Assembly (NCBI GenBank): GCA_964411985.1
Contig: CAYPNF010000034.1
Coordinates: 33,480-97,479, forward strand
Direction of reading: 5' to 3'
DNA from: CAYPNF01 sp964411985
GTDB lineage: Bacteria; Verrucomicrobiota; Verrucomicrobiia; Limisphaerales; J093
DNA length: 64,000 nucleotides
Part shown: positions 43,126 through 53,570 of the stretch, piece after piece
Layout: each line of letters opens with the position of its first letter
Numbering within the stretch: position 1 is the stretch's first letter
The notes under the pieces: generated by a model
The model's input: the letters and a program-made list of their open reading frames with translations, nothing else
What the model was told of the DNA's origin: nothing
The model's database searches: none
Translations under genes and position numbers: made by a program

Positions 43126-46100
43126 TTATTGGTATGGGAGTTTGTCAAATCCAAAGAACTTTCGCATCTTCTCAGAGAATTCTTTGACATCGCCACCAGT
43201 GATCCGATAGGACCCATCCGGGTTCTTGTTCTTGGCCATGTACCGTTTCCAGAGTCCGTTCCACATTCCGCCTTTGCCGAAGCCGCGGCCGGTGTGCAGA
43301 CGCCTATGCGCCACCTTTTCAAGCCGTATCGTGAACTCGTCCACATCGAGGCCCTTATCAATCTGCTCCCCAACGATGCTTCTGAGCACCTGTGGTATTG
43401 AATGGTGCAATTCGCCTCCAAGCTTCGCTCCTTTTCCGAAGACCTCACTCCGGGCTTTCATCAATTGGTCAAAAGCGTCAAACGGATCTGGCATATCCAT
43501 GATGAGATCCTTGATATCCTCCAGGTCCTGCATCTTATCAAAGAACTCTTTGATCCGATTGCCCGCCCGCAATGCGCCGGCAGCTTCACTACTGTCGATT
43601 TCCTCCCCAACGGACGTTGACCCGGAGGTCTCCACCAACGTGCCGGAAGTTTCTCCCAAGGAATCAAAGAGACTAGTGCTGGCATTGGCCACGAAAGTAT
43701 ACAAATTGATCCCCCCCTCCTCTCCAAGTGGATCCCTACTGATCCATCGTCCTGTGGCGGGGTTATAGTATCGGTAACCGTAATACAGAAGATCGGTTTC
43801 CTGATCGGCGAACTTAGTGCTCCACCGGAAGGGGTTGATAGCGGCCAAAGGTCCAGTGGACCGGATAGGTTCCCCAAAAGGTCCGTACTCATAGCGAGCA
43901 CTGATGCTCAGATCACTCTTGATCAGACCCAACACATTGCCGTTGCCGTCATACGCGGCAAAGTGGGTCGCGCCCGAGGGATGCTCGGTGAGCCAGAGCA
44001 GTCCGCCGATCCCTCCGGCACCCTCCACCTCCCCGCTCAGATCCAGCCCCCAGGTATAGGAACGAACCAAGGTCGTCCCGCTGTTGATTTCCGCTAGGAG
44101 ATCCCATCCCGCCCCTTCACCGCTGGGAGCCAGCGCGTAGAGGAACCGAGAGGTAGTCGAGAGCTGGTAGGTTCCCCCGCTATAGTTGTAGACCTTCTTG
44201 GTCGCCCGGCGGCCGGTGCCATCATAGGAGAACTCCAGCTTGCGTTTGGCCGCGTCGGGCACATTGCTGTTGGCGACCATGGACACCAACCGGTTCTCAG
44301 CATCCCAGGTGTAAGTCCACCGGCCGTCGCTCAGGAGGTTTCCGTCGTTGTCGTGGCTATAGTTTTCGGTGGCCGCAGGGGCGAAGATCGACCCGGCATT
44401 GGTGACGTTGATCCCGCCTTGAGCGGCCACCACGCTCACGGCCACGTACTGTGGGGCACTCCCATTGCCCGCGCTCACCTCTTTCCAGTAATACTCGCCT
44501 TTCTCGTAGGCCGCGGCTCCGTTGACTGTGACACTGGCTGGACCCGTTGCCGCGCCCAACACATCCACTGATCCGGGCACACCCCGGCTGCTGTACTGAT
44601 TGAGGGCGTTGGGAGTGTAGCTGGCGCTGCGCAGGTTGGCCCCGTTTTGGTCGCCACCGGCTTTGGTGCCGGTGCGGTTTCCGATCGGGTCAAAGGCGTA
44701 CTCGAACTGTTGCCCGGCCACCGGCGTGAAGTCGTCCCAGGCCCTTTTCCCGGAAACGACCTCATCCCGGTCGTTGTAATCGTAGTTCCAAGCTGACCCG
44801 TCGGCCAGTGTGGCCCGGGTCCGCCGGTTGACTGCGTCATACCCGTAGGCATGACCGAGGAGGGGACTGCCAGCGGTCCCCACGGTGTTCATGATGGCCT
44901 GCAACCGGGTGCCATACGACCAGGTCCGAGTGGCGGTCAGCACCGAGGTTGTTCCGACTTTGCCGGTCGTCGTCTGGATCAGGTCACTGTCGGGAAGGTA
45001 CCCGTAGGTGGCGGAATAAGTGCCATTCGCCACCGAGTTTACCCGACCATAAGTGTCGTACCCAAAGTCCTCCTGTACTGTGGCCGAAGCGCCATGCACA
45101 CTGACCCGGGTGCGGCCATAGACCACCCCGGAGAGACGGTCAAACCTGTTGCTTACACTCAACCCGGAAAAAGCCCCGCTGACACAGGAATCGCCTACCA
45201 GGCGCTGGGCATGGTCGTAGACCAGGGTGTGGCCGCCGGTACCATCGCTTAGCGAGCGGGGTTGCCCGTTGCGATTGAAATTGCTGAAGGTCACGTCCGG
45301 CGTGCTGTCCGAATAGTCCACCCCGCTCTGGTAGCCATAGTCGTCATAGAGCTGGGTAATGGTCACACCCCGCGCGTAGGTGCGAGCTTTCTGGAAGCCG
45401 TTGGTATAGTAGGAGTAGGTTACGGAACGGTTCAGCGCATCCGTCTTGGAGAGCAGATATCCGCTGGCCGCGTCGTAATTCCAATAGGTATTATCTCCAG
45501 TTCCACCCGGCCAGGTGGCGCTCGCCCAGGAGGTGCCGCTACGGAAGGTCACCAAGTTGGTCAGATCTCCATACTGGCTGTACTTCCGTTCCGTGGGATA
45601 GGGAACATCCCCCCAGGTGTGTTGCAGTTCTCCGCGGGCAGTGTAATCGGTATAGGTCTTTTTCCCATTGGCTTCGGTTTTGATCCAAAGCCGGCCAGCG
45701 TTCAGGTTGTTGGAAGGGTAATAGGCAAAGGAAGTCGATTGGCCGGTAAAATCGATGGTCTTGGTGACTTGTCCGGTGGCCGGATCATACTCGGTCCAGG
45801 AACTGGCCCCCTGCGGATTTCTGACCTGCACCTGCCGACCCAGACTATCGTAGGCGTACACCGTGGGCGCGGCCACGCTGGGGGTGCTCTCCTGGAGCAG
45901 GAACCCGTTGACGACGACATTGGTGGCGTTGAGGGTGGACTGCGCAGGATCGGCGATGGTCAACACCTGCTTGTTGGGCCGGTCGACCGTAACGGTGAGG
46001 GTCGTCGTGTTGGTATCAGCGTCGATCTGGGTAGTGATGGACTTGGTAGTGGAGCCAAGGCCGGTCAACTGCTCCTTGAGGGCACTCTGCAGGGTGCGAT

Positions 46101-49100
46101 TGGTGCTTCCATCAGCCAGGTAGACGAAGTTGGTCGAAACCCTCCACCACCTGGACCCGTCGGTCTCGTAACCTGCCTGGTTCTCGATCAACTGTTGGGA
46201 AGTGGCCGGGTCACAATAGCCAACATGATCACCGTCCAGGAAGACCAAGTTGGTGTTGCCCATGATCGGGCCGCTGAGCTCATAGGAACATCTTTGAATG
46301 ATCGTCTCCTCAGGAGCGGCATCGGGAGTCCCCGTCCAGCCTGCGTTTAAATAGGCGAGTCGGGGACGGGCAAAGCCTGAAGGCAGCCCTCGTACGTCGT
46401 GCAGGAACTGATTGGTGATCACCCCATAGAGCCCCTTGAGGTGCTCTTCGACACGGATCTCCCGGAGATCGCTCACGTCCTCGCGCCATCTCTGGGCGTC
46501 GCCGCCCAGGGTGGTCACAGCCACGTTGTGCGGGGCGATGGCAGCGTATTGTCCGCCACTCTCAAGGGTCTGGCCATACGTAAACGTGGTACTGACCACC
46601 GCTGACCCGCTCACACTCTTGGTCCGCCCATCCAGGTACTTGGCGGTGACTTGGGTGGCTCCACCCGGCAGGGTGGCCGTCTCCGTCAGCCCGTTGTTGG
46701 TGTAACTCCAGGTGGTCGTGAGCCCGTTGGTTTCGCTCATCGACAGTTTTCGTCCGGCGTAATCAAAGGTCCAGGTGTTGGTCAGCGCGCGATCCGTGCC
46801 ACTCACCACCTGCGAGAGCTTTCTCCCGTAGCCGTCGTAGCCCAGGGTGGTCACGATATCCCCAGGCAGGCCGCTTACCGCGACGCCCTTGGCCGTGATG
46901 GTCTTCTGGCGGCGAAGACCGTCGTAGGTATAGAGCGTCTCCACCCCGTCCTCGTCCGTCTCGGAACGCAGCAGGTTGGCATCGTTGCCGCCGGCGTCTT
47001 TCCAACTGGCGCTGTACACGGTGCGCTGGCTGCCCGTGTAGGGATCCCGCCGCAGAATGTTGGTGACGTGGCCCAGGGAATCGTGCGATTGAATGAACTG
47101 GTCCAGCAGTTCGGATGCGAATTCGCCCGTGTTTGCGTCGTAACTCTTGAGGACGTAGGTTTCGCGCAACACCACTTTGCCATCCTGCATGATCTTGGTT
47201 TCCTTGGTGCTCTGTTTGGGCACCAAGTAGCTCCAGTCGATGTAATGTCCATCCAGGACGCTGGTGTGAACCCCGGGCCCATCCCCGTACGCATAGGTCA
47301 TCGGGTCTCCCCCGGTGACGCTGGTCATGCGCCAGTGCACCAGGTTGGTCGTCGCGGTCGTAAACGTGCGGCTTGCGGCATCGAAATAGCCCCAGTCGTA
47401 GTAAAAGGCCTCCTGCACTCCGTTGGTGTAACGGATGGCGTAGGGTTGATCCGCCATGTCGGCCCCAGCCACCAGCGTGTACGTGTCGGCACCGCTCATG
47501 TCTCCGTAGCCAGAGACGCTCCCCAACTCCTTGGTCTCCGTGCGGTACTCCAAGGAGTTGTTGTCGTAATTTAGCCCTTCAGGAAACCGTTCCATGCGGG
47601 TCGCCGTCGTGAGGGGTTCGCCCAGGTTGGCCGTGTCGTGGTTGTGTACAAGCGAACTGACATACGTGGATCGGCCATGCCGATCGTATTTGTATTCGCT
47701 CACCCAGGAGTTGCTTAAGTTGGCCTGGCCGGGCAGTGTGGGTCCGTCTAGCCAAGGTCGGTAAACGTGCCACAGCTGGCCTGGAAAATCGTAGGGCCCG
47801 CCCCATTCGTCAAAGAGCGGATAATAGTCGCGCAACTCCCACGATCCATCGGCGTACACGATCGACTTGAGCTTGCCGTACTCGGTGATCAGGTTGGTGG
47901 CGTTGCTGTAAAAGTCGTACGTGGTCACCAGCGGACTGGCAGTGCCCAGGTTGTTGGTCACCGTCAGCAACTCCCAGCCCCAGGAAAACTGCTGATACTT
48001 CTCCGCCGACTTTAAGGCCACCGTGCCGGCGCTATCCCGGTACTCCACGCACTCGACGCGGTTGCTCAACACCGCGCTGACCACGTTCGTCCGGTACACG
48101 GTCACGTATTCGGTGGCCGTCCCGTTCTTGAGCGACCACACTTTGTTGGCCGCATCGTAGACCAGATCGCTGGTGTTGGTGGTCTGATACCTCTGCTCAG
48201 TGATGCGCAACTGGTTGGTCGAGGAGTTGGGCGACTCGATCGTGTAGGTCACATAGGGCACGGCCGTGTTGGTGAGGTTGAAGATCCCCGTGCCGCTGTC
48301 CCGCGAGGTGATGAAGTTGGTGGTGTAGAACTTGATGAAATACTTGTACTGGCTGTTGGTGGTGATGTCCGCCAACGCCAGGGGCGTCTTCATCTGCCTC
48401 AGCAACCCGTTGGTGGTGATGATGTCGTCGGAACCCACCCGGTTGGTGAGGTAATAGATGTTGGTCACCACGATCAGGTCCCTGGCATCGGGGCTCGTCA
48501 CGCTGTAAAGCAGTGAGATCGGTGAAAAGCTCTTGAGTGTCAGGTTGGTCTCCCGCAGACGGATTTGGCCGCCCTCGCGGCCAGTGCTCAGGTGGCCTAC
48601 GTTCGCTCCCCACTTGAAGGACATCACTGCCGAGTTGGTGCTGTGGCCAGGACCCAGGTCGGGCCAGGCCGCGTCGCCCGCCGCCGAGTTCTCCCCCAGG
48701 TTCTCCTCTGCCCGGCTCCAGGGCAGATCAGACTCGCTGGCCTGCCGGATCCCTTGATCGGGCTTGAGCACAATCTCCCACGTTTGCAGGATGCGATCAC
48801 AAGCGCCGCTGGCCTCCACCGAGTATTGCTCATCCCCGTCCACCAGCACCTTGAAGGTCTTGACGTTGGCTTTGAGGCCCTTCTTCTTCACCAACTCCAC
48901 GCTCGTGTCGGGCAGAAAGGTCAGCGTCGCGCTGGAAAACTGGCTGCAAATCAGGGTCAGCGTGTGCTTCTTGTGCGTGGTCAGCTCCGGAAACGAGATG
49001 ACACTCGGGGTGGAAGGGGTGCCACAACCCGCCCCACTCTTCACGATCGCGGGGCGGTCATCCATCACCAGCGAATAGTTGCCGCTGGCGTAGATCTCCA

Positions 49101-49335
49101 ACTGGAGCCCCAGCTGGGTCGTCGCCGGGTTCCAGATCTCCCCCTGGCTCTCTTCGTTTCCTTTGTTGGCGCTCTGGCTCGCCCCTTGCGTCCCAGCCGC
49201 GTCCACCGCACAAGTACCGCGGTTGGGCAAAGGCACGTAAAGGTTCTCCGCCCAAGCCCCCACCACCGCCAGCCCAAGCCCCAGAAGCCCCGACGCCAGT
49301 CTCCAACCCAACTTGCTCACGTCTTTGGTTTTCAT
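43126..49335 (-). CDS. Rhs protein with SitA6-like C-terminal toxin
   Basis: A 2069-residue exported Rhs protein. It has a signal peptide (LASGLLGLGLAVVGAWA), a long N-terminal region of about 650 residues, then YD repeats forming the cocoon. The core closes with LLYYGYRYYNPATGRWISRDP and GGINLYTFV at about 1870. The variable tip (about 175 residues) contains LGGELHHSIPQVLR, DEFTIRLEKVAHRRLH and WNGLWKRY, matching my memory of the SitA6/DUF2380 domain, a His-rich HNH-like toxin. The AAGGAGG site 6 bases before ATG 49335 fixes the start. The gene follows its beta-helix partner by 19 bases and is followed by two immunity genes, so all four form one operon. Confidence 0.9.
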   Translation of the reverse strand: MKTKDVSKLGWRLASGLLGLGLAVVGAWAENLYVPLPNRGTCAVDAAGTQGASQSANKGNEESQGEIWNPATTQLGLQLEIYASGNYSLVMDDRPAIVKSGAGCGTPSTPSVISFPELTTHKKHTLTLICSQFSSATLTFLPDTSVELVKKKGLKANVKTFKVLVDGDEQYSVEASGACDRILQTWEIVLKPDQGIRQASESDLPWSRAEENLGENSAAGDAAWPDLGPGHSTNSAVMSFKWGANVGHLSTGREGGQIRLRETNLTLKSFSPISLLYSVTSPDARDLIVVTNIYYLTNRVGSDDIITTNGLLRQMKTPLALADITTNSQYKYFIKFYTTNFITSRDSGTGIFNLTNTAVPYVTYTIESPNSSTNQLRITEQRYQTTNTSDLVYDAANKVWSLKNGTATEYVTVYRTNVVSAVLSNRVECVEYRDSAGTVALKSAEKYQQFSWGWELLTVTNNLGTASPLVTTYDFYSNATNLITEYGKLKSIVYADGSWELRDYYPLFDEWGGPYDFPGQLWHVYRPWLDGPTLPGQANLSNSWVSEYKYDRHGRSTYVSSLVHNHDTANLGEPLTTATRMERFPEGLNYDNNSLEYRTETKELGSVSGYGDMSGADTYTLVAGADMADQPYAIRYTNGVQEAFYYDWGYFDAASRTFTTATTNLVHWRMTSVTGGDPMTYAYGDGPGVHTSVLDGHYIDWSYLVPKQSTKETKIMQDGKVVLRETYVLKSYDANTGEFASELLDQFIQSHDSLGHVTNILRRDPYTGSQRTVYSASWKDAGGNDANLLRSETDEDGVETLYTYDGLRRQKTITAKGVAVSGLPGDIVTTLGYDGYGRKLSQVVSGTDRALTNTWTFDYAGRKLSMSETNGLTTTWSYTNNGLTETATLPGGATQVTAKYLDGRTKSVSGSAVVSTTFTYGQTLESGGQYAAIAPHNVAVTTLGGDAQRWREDVSDLREIRVEEHLKGLYGVITNQFLHDVRGLPSGFARPRLAYLNAGWTGTPDAAPEETIIQRCSYELSGPIMGNTNLVFLDGDHVGYCDPATSQQLIENQAGYETDGSRWWRVSTNFVYLADGSTNRTLQSALKEQLTGLGSTTKSITTQIDADTNTTTLTVTVDRPNKQVLTIADPAQSTLNATNVVVNGFLLQESTPSVAAPTVYAYDSLGRQVQVRNPQGASSWTEYDPATGQVTKTIDFTGQSTSFAYYPSNNLNAGRLWIKTEANGKKTYTDYTARGELQHTWGDVPYPTERKYSQYGDLTNLVTFRSGTSWASATWPGGTGDNTYWNYDAASGYLLSKTDALNRSVTYSYYTNGFQKARTYARGVTITQLYDDYGYQSGVDYSDSTPDVTFSNFNRNGQPRSLSDGTGGHTLVYDHAQRLVGDSCVSGAFSGLSVSNRFDRLSGVVYGRTRVSVHGASATVQEDFGYDTYGRVNSVANGTYSATYGYLPDSDLIQTTTGKVGTTSVLTATRTWSYGTRLQAIMNTVGTAGSPLLGHAYGYDAVNRRTRATLADGSAWNYDYNDRDEVVSGKRAWDDFTPVAGQQFEYAFDPIGNRTGTKAGGDQNGANLRSASYTPNALNQYSSRGVPGSVDVLGAATGPASVTVNGAAAYEKGEYYWKEVSAGNGSAPQYVAVSVVAAQGGINVTNAGSIFAPAATENYSHDNDGNLLSDGRWTYTWDAENRLVSMVANSNVPDAAKRKLEFSYDGTGRRATKKVYNYSGGTYQLSTTSRFLYALAPSGEGAGWDLLAEINSGTTLVRSYTWGLDLSGEVEGAGGIGGLLWLTEHPSGATHFAAYDGNGNVLGLIKSDLSISARYEYGPFGEPIRSTGPLAAINPFRWSTKFADQETDLLYYGYRYYNPATGRWISRDPLGEEGGINLYTFVANASTSLFDSLGETSGTLVETSGSTSVGEEIDSSEAAGALRAGNRIKEFFDKMQDLEDIKDLIMDMPDPFDAFDQLMKARSEVFGKGAKLGGELHHSIPQVLRSIVGEQIDKGLDVDEFTIRLEKVAHRRLHTGRGFGKGGMWNGLWKRYMAKNKNPDGSYRITGGDVKEFSEKMRKFFGFDKLPYQ

Positions 49336-49354
49336 GCTTGTCCTCCTTACATGG

Positions 49355-52300
49355 CTACCGGAGCGGGGTGAACACGCTCAAACCCGGCGTGCCGCTCAGC
49401 CCGTTGCCCGAATCGTAGCTCTGCCACGATGTCGCATCCCCCACTGCGCTCCCATCCCCGTTGCGGTCCTCCAGATAGTTCGCCAAACCGTCCCCATCGT
49501 AGTCCGCGGGCACCGAACTCACCAAACCCACATAGTGAAAACCAATGTCCACCTGTGTGGCGGCCTCCGCGCCTTGGCCGGTTGAGGTGGTGTAATGATA
49601 CAGCCCCGCAGTTCCTGCCAACCGGCTCCCGACGTCCACCAAGGTAGGAGTGCTCGTGCTCAAATAGTAACGGCCCAACGTGCTGGTGCCGTAGGTCAAG
49701 GCACTCAGAAGAACATCGCTGGCCGCGTTGGGAGAAATCCGGGTCGTGCTGCGATACCCATTGTTGGAGTTGGCAATCCCGTTAGCCGACTGGCTCAGGG
49801 TGACGGTGTCGAAAAGGTTGTCCTTCCACTCCCAGGCGTTGCCCGCTTGCGCCTGCAGAGAGAGACTGCTATTGACCAACGTGTTGTTGCGGCCGTAGGC
49901 CGTGGTGCTGGAGGAGCCGTTTCCCAAAGTAATCGCTACCCGTTCCATCAGGTTATTGGTCCAGGCGGCAGTGCTGCCCGTTCCCGAGACCGCAAGACTC
50001 CCTCCGCAGAGCTGGCAATCGCTCAGGGCGAGGGTCTGTGCCACCGTACCCAAGGAGGCGATTGACCCGCTGTTTGCCTGGACGCTCAGTTCACTGAAAC
50101 GCAACCGCGCGGCGCTGGCGCTCCCAACCGATCCGCTCTCTTTGATCAAACTCCAGGTGCCGCTGACTGGCCAAAGGCCGTTACCCTGCTCCTGTACCGA
50201 GTGGTATCTCAGCAGCCGGTTGAGTCTTAGCGGGGTCCCTTCGCTAACCAATTGTCCCCCTGCCTGAAGCTGCACCACCGGATCGTTGCCGCAAACCAGC
50301 GCAACCCCATTGGTGAGCACCAGGGTGGCGTTCGCCACCGAAAGACCACTTACCCAGTAATCGATAGGATCATAGTGATAGCCCAGGTCGGGGGTGTCGG
50401 TGTCGCGCTGGGTTTGGGGTGTCAGCACGGTCGTCTGGCTGATCGCGCCACTGAGAGTCGTTGGCGGATAAGTGGTTCTCTGCTTCAACTCCCCGAGTAC
50501 GCCGGTGTTCAGGCTGCTGGTCCCCACATTGCGGAAGGGACTTCCCGCACACAGATAGTAATTGCCCTGGGCCACGCTGGTGAAGGGAGAGACCGAAGTG
50601 GTGTAAGTCGAAGTGCCAAAACTGGTGGCCAGGTAGAATCCGTTGTTGTTTCCGGCAAGGGTGGCCGACCCTCCCACAAGATTGGTGACTGAACTAAAGA
50701 CGCCATTGCGCATACCCGCATAGTCCGCCGCCCTGCTGGAGGCCACCAGGGTGATCACCTTGTCGGCGGTGAGATTGTCGAGATAGGAGGTGTAATAGGT
50801 GCCGCTGAGAACATAGGGCACGCGAGCCATCAGTACGTTCCCTGCGTTCAGCATGGCGCTGGCGTAGGTGTTGCCGTTGAGGATGATTCCATATTGGCAA
50901 TCTACGCATTGCAGGTTGAGCAAAGTCAGGGTGTAGCCGGTGTAGGCGTTGGGGGTGTACCGGATCGCTTCCCGCGCCCCAACAATCCTCAGGTTTTGCA
51001 GGGTCGCCGAGAAGGTTCCCAGACTCAAAGCCGGGTTGGCATAGTAACCCGAGGGTGATCCCGTGGACCCGGGCAGGATTTCTCCCACCGTGTTGTCGTC
51101 CTTGCTGCAGAAAATCGCAGGCCGATAAGGGCTTACCAGGCAGGAAACTGCGCCGCTAACATAGATGCTGGGGCTGGCGGCCGAGTTGGTAAATTTAGTT
51201 ACGGAATTGGCCTCAATGGTCAACGTAGAGCTTACATTAACCGCACTACTGACGTAATAAGTAACGTCTGACCTCAGCGTGATGTTCGCCGCACTGGCCA
51301 GCAGGGTATAATCCAGAACCACTCCGTTCCCGAACCCTTTTGGGGATCCGAGCAACGCCACTCGTTTGACTCCCGCTTCGGCCACCAGGCGGCGTCCCTC
51401 GTAGCGTGGAGCTCCAGCATAACGCGTGGCACCGGGCACGGTTCGGGGGAGCACGCGCTTTCCCTGCGCGTTGCGCCATTGCGGCCGGACTGATGCCTCC
51501 TGCACCGAGGGTAGTCCCTCTGCCAACTGCTCCAGGTCCCGCCAGGCGGTCATTTCAATGAGGAACTGTCTGCCTTCCAGGTTTTCGTAAGTCTTCCTTA
51601 CCCGCGCGTGCCGCGCTGGATCTCCTTCGTCTTTCTCGACAAACGCGCGTCCGTGGGCAAAAGCCATCCCACCCACGTCCAGATCCGGATCGGATTCGAC
51701 CATCGGTGCTGTCTGGGTTTTGGCAAGGACCTCGCTGGCCTCGAGAGAGGTGGCGTCCGTTGAGGCTTGGCGGTTGACCCGCTGGATGCTTGGGTTATCG
51801 AAGAACTCCGTGAGCACTTCCAGTTGGGTGTGCTCGGGATCGTAACCGTCGGGTAGCTGCGGCTTCTCGCGCAAGATCACGTCGGCTTCAAACCGATCCA
51901 GTCCGATCCGGAAGCGGATATCGGCCGACAAACCCTCGAAGGCATCCTGGGCGAGCGCCTCGGTGGAGGAGATAAGTTCGGGTGCCACCGATTTGAGTTC
52001 GGCAATCAGCTCGCTCTTGCCGCTGAGGGTATCCACGACTGCGATCCCCACCGGGGTGGAGCGAAGCCGCTGTCCATGCGGGGTCAGGAAGTCCACCGCA
52101 CCCTCGCTGAGCAGGTCCGGACTCAGGATGACTTGATGGGCCGTGTGGCGCGCGATGATGTAGCCTTTGGGGGTGAGTTCGAACACCGGCCGGGCCTCCA
52201 CCCAGTCCTGGCGGTCCTGGTCCCAGCGATGGAGACCCGTGGCCAGCTCGCAGTAGATCCGGGTGCTTTCCAGTTGGTTACCGGCCCCGTCCAGTTCTGT

Positions 52301-52435
52301 GGTGCGCGTTTGCATCCACCGGTGGTGGGGCCCTTTGGCGGACATTTCATCGGACGGATCTGATGGTCCCATGGCACGAGCGTTCAGCAGACTCAATCCA
52401 GATACCAACGCCAACAGTAGACTACGCTTATCCAT
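49355..52435 (-). CDS. exported beta-helix protein upstream of Rhs
   Basis: A 1026-residue protein. AAGGAGG at 52441-52447 is 5 bases from ATG 52435, which is therefore preferred over the ATGs at 52438 and 52450. After a signal peptide (LLLALVSGLSLLNARA) there is a domain of about 370 residues without known family (GPHHRWMQTRTTELDG ...). A right-handed beta-helix-like region of Ser/Thr/Asn-rich strands (about 380-960) follows, then a calcium-binding DYDGDGLANYLEDRNGDGS segment near the C-terminus. It shares the motifs VVLDY, NITLRSDVTYYV and LGYHYDPIDYWVSG with the 1841-residue protein at 57063. It is co-transcribed with the Rhs gene and is probably its cell-surface partner; this role is inference. 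Confidence 0.75.
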   Translation of the reverse strand: MDKRSLLLALVSGLSLLNARAMGPSDPSDEMSAKGPHHRWMQTRTTELDGAGNQLESTRIYCELATGLHRWDQDRQDWVEARPVFELTPKGYIIARHTAHQVILSPDLLSEGAVDFLTPHGQRLRSTPVGIAVVDTLSGKSELIAELKSVAPELISSTEALAQDAFEGLSADIRFRIGLDRFEADVILREKPQLPDGYDPEHTQLEVLTEFFDNPSIQRVNRQASTDATSLEASEVLAKTQTAPMVESDPDLDVGGMAFAHGRAFVEKDEGDPARHARVRKTYENLEGRQFLIEMTAWRDLEQLAEGLPSVQEASVRPQWRNAQGKRVLPRTVPGATRYAGAPRYEGRRLVAEAGVKRVALLGSPKGFGNGVVLDYTLLASAANITLRSDVTYYVSSAVNVSSTLTIEANSVTKFTNSAASPSIYVSGAVSCLVSPYRPAIFCSKDDNTVGEILPGSTGSPSGYYANPALSLGTFSATLQNLRIVGAREAIRYTPNAYTGYTLTLLNLQCVDCQYGIILNGNTYASAMLNAGNVLMARVPYVLSGTYYTSYLDNLTADKVITLVASSRAADYAGMRNGVFSSVTNLVGGSATLAGNNNGFYLATSFGTSTYTTSVSPFTSVAQGNYYLCAGSPFRNVGTSSLNTGVLGELKQRTTYPPTTLSGAISQTTVLTPQTQRDTDTPDLGYHYDPIDYWVSGLSVANATLVLTNGVALVCGNDPVVQLQAGGQLVSEGTPLRLNRLLRYHSVQEQGNGLWPVSGTWSLIKESGSVGSASAARLRFSELSVQANSGSIASLGTVAQTLALSDCQLCGGSLAVSGTGSTAAWTNNLMERVAITLGNGSSSTTAYGRNNTLVNSSLSLQAQAGNAWEWKDNLFDTVTLSQSANGIANSNNGYRSTTRISPNAASDVLLSALTYGTSTLGRYYLSTSTPTLVDVGSRLAGTAGLYHYTTSTGQGAEAATQVDIGFHYVGLVSSVPADYDGDGLANYLEDRNGDGSAVGDATSWQSYDSGNGLSGTPGLSVFTPLR

Positions 52436-52626
52436 CATCGCCTCCTTCATTGTTCAAAACCGGGCCTCAATTCCGTTGGAAAAACCGATTGACCGCTTTT
52501 TGCCCACCAGCCAGCCTCCACTCGGCAGATTTGGAGCTTTGTTTTCATCGGCTGAGCTTCGACCATCACGGTTCTCGTTGACTGTCCCTCATCGCGTTCC
52601 TCGGATGCCAGTCTCACGCACCCAAC

Positions 52627-53091
52627 TCACTTGCCTCCAGTTTGCCTCGCCTTCTTCAAGCGCACTTGCTCCATGTATTCCGTCCAAAGCGCATCGCGCT
52701 CGTCCTGATCCAGAACCCCATCCCCATTCTTGTCGTGCTTGCGGACGTGCTCTTGGTTCACTTTGTCAATGGCTTGCTTGCGTTCGACGCTCAGGGACGC
52801 AGGTGCGGAAGAAGCGGTCTGGGGAACCTTCCCAGCCTCCATCGCGGTTCTGGCCGCCGCCCGTTCCTTGGCATCGAGTTTCCCATCCCCGTTGCTGTCA
52901 AAAGCTCGAAGCAGATCACCTCGGCTGAGCCGTTGCGGAGGGGAGCTCTTGGGGCGGGCGGGGATTTCAGAGGGGCTGAGGGGGGCATCGGCTGCCTGGG
53001 AGAGTGCAAGCAGAAGGGCTGCAAAAGCGGCGACTGAGATCATTCGGAAAACGAAACCGCCATTGATAAACAATAACTCACCCTTCTTCAT
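52627..53091 (-). CDS. exported EF-hand protein
   Basis: A 154-residue protein with a hydrophobic leader (VFRMISVAAFAALLLALSQA) and two canonical calcium-binding loops, DSNGDGKLDAKE and DKNGDGVLDQDE, each followed by a helix. AAAGG is 5 bases before ATG 53091, favouring that start over ATG 53043. Short secreted EF-hand proteins are common in Planctomycetes and Verrucomicrobiota; the role is unknown. It is on the strand of the Rhs operon but 180 bases upstream of its first gene. Confidence 0.8.
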   Translation of the reverse strand: MKKGELLFINGGFVFRMISVAAFAALLLALSQAADAPLSPSEIPARPKSSPPQRLSRGDLLRAFDSNGDGKLDAKERAAARTAMEAGKVPQTASSAPASLSVERKQAIDKVNQEHVRKHDKNGDGVLDQDERDALWTEYMEQVRLKKARQTGGK

Positions 53092-53435
53092 ACAGGCCTT
53101 TCCTTTTGCGCAAGGTGTTTGACTTGTTGCCGCGTTTTGGTGTCAGCCGCCTTCTTCTCACTTCCTCAAGAGAGCGTCAAGCAGGATGTGAGAAGGATGT
53201 GAGAAAATGTTAAAAAAACTCCATGCCGCTTGGGCGTATTCCTGTCCAGAAAAATGCCACATGGTCATCGCGTATTCTCCCACCTCGCTCCCCCATGCCG
53301 ATCGCTTCTTCCTCGCCCGTCTCCTCAACGTGTTGCGCTCCGCCAGGACCTGGACTTGGTTGTGAAGTAGAAACGGCGTTCAGCTTCGGCATGGAAGCGT
53401 TGGAGGGGACCAACTCGTCTCAGGTGCACTCCTGG
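53092..53435. other. intergenic stretch with a tandem repeat
   Basis: About 340 bases without a gene. The 11-base unit AGGATGTGAGA is repeated back to back at 53183-53193 and 53194-53204, followed by a short A/T-rich run. No other structure was recognised. Confidence 0.5.
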
Positions 53436-53570
53436 CATCGACGTTGCGGAAACTCAACGCTCTGCAGAGCGTGAACGAGAGGACTCAGGCCGATGAGCGT
53501 CCCGTGGGGCCCGAACGTTTCTTCCGGCGAGCGAAACGTTTACGCGTTCGCTCTTGGGTGAGTAACCCCG
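53436..53570. repeat. interspersed repeat R1, first copy
   Basis: 135 bases that recur at 63081-63215 with about 85-90% identity by eye. The unit includes the inverted repeat GAGCGAA / TTCGCTC (near 53528-53553) and, on the - strand, the last about 22 codons of the gene at 53485. Confidence 0.8.

Noticed and set aside
45262..46350. 362-codon + strand frame inside the Rhs gene
   Set aside because: Antisense to YD repeats; its regularity only mirrors the repeats of the Rhs gene.
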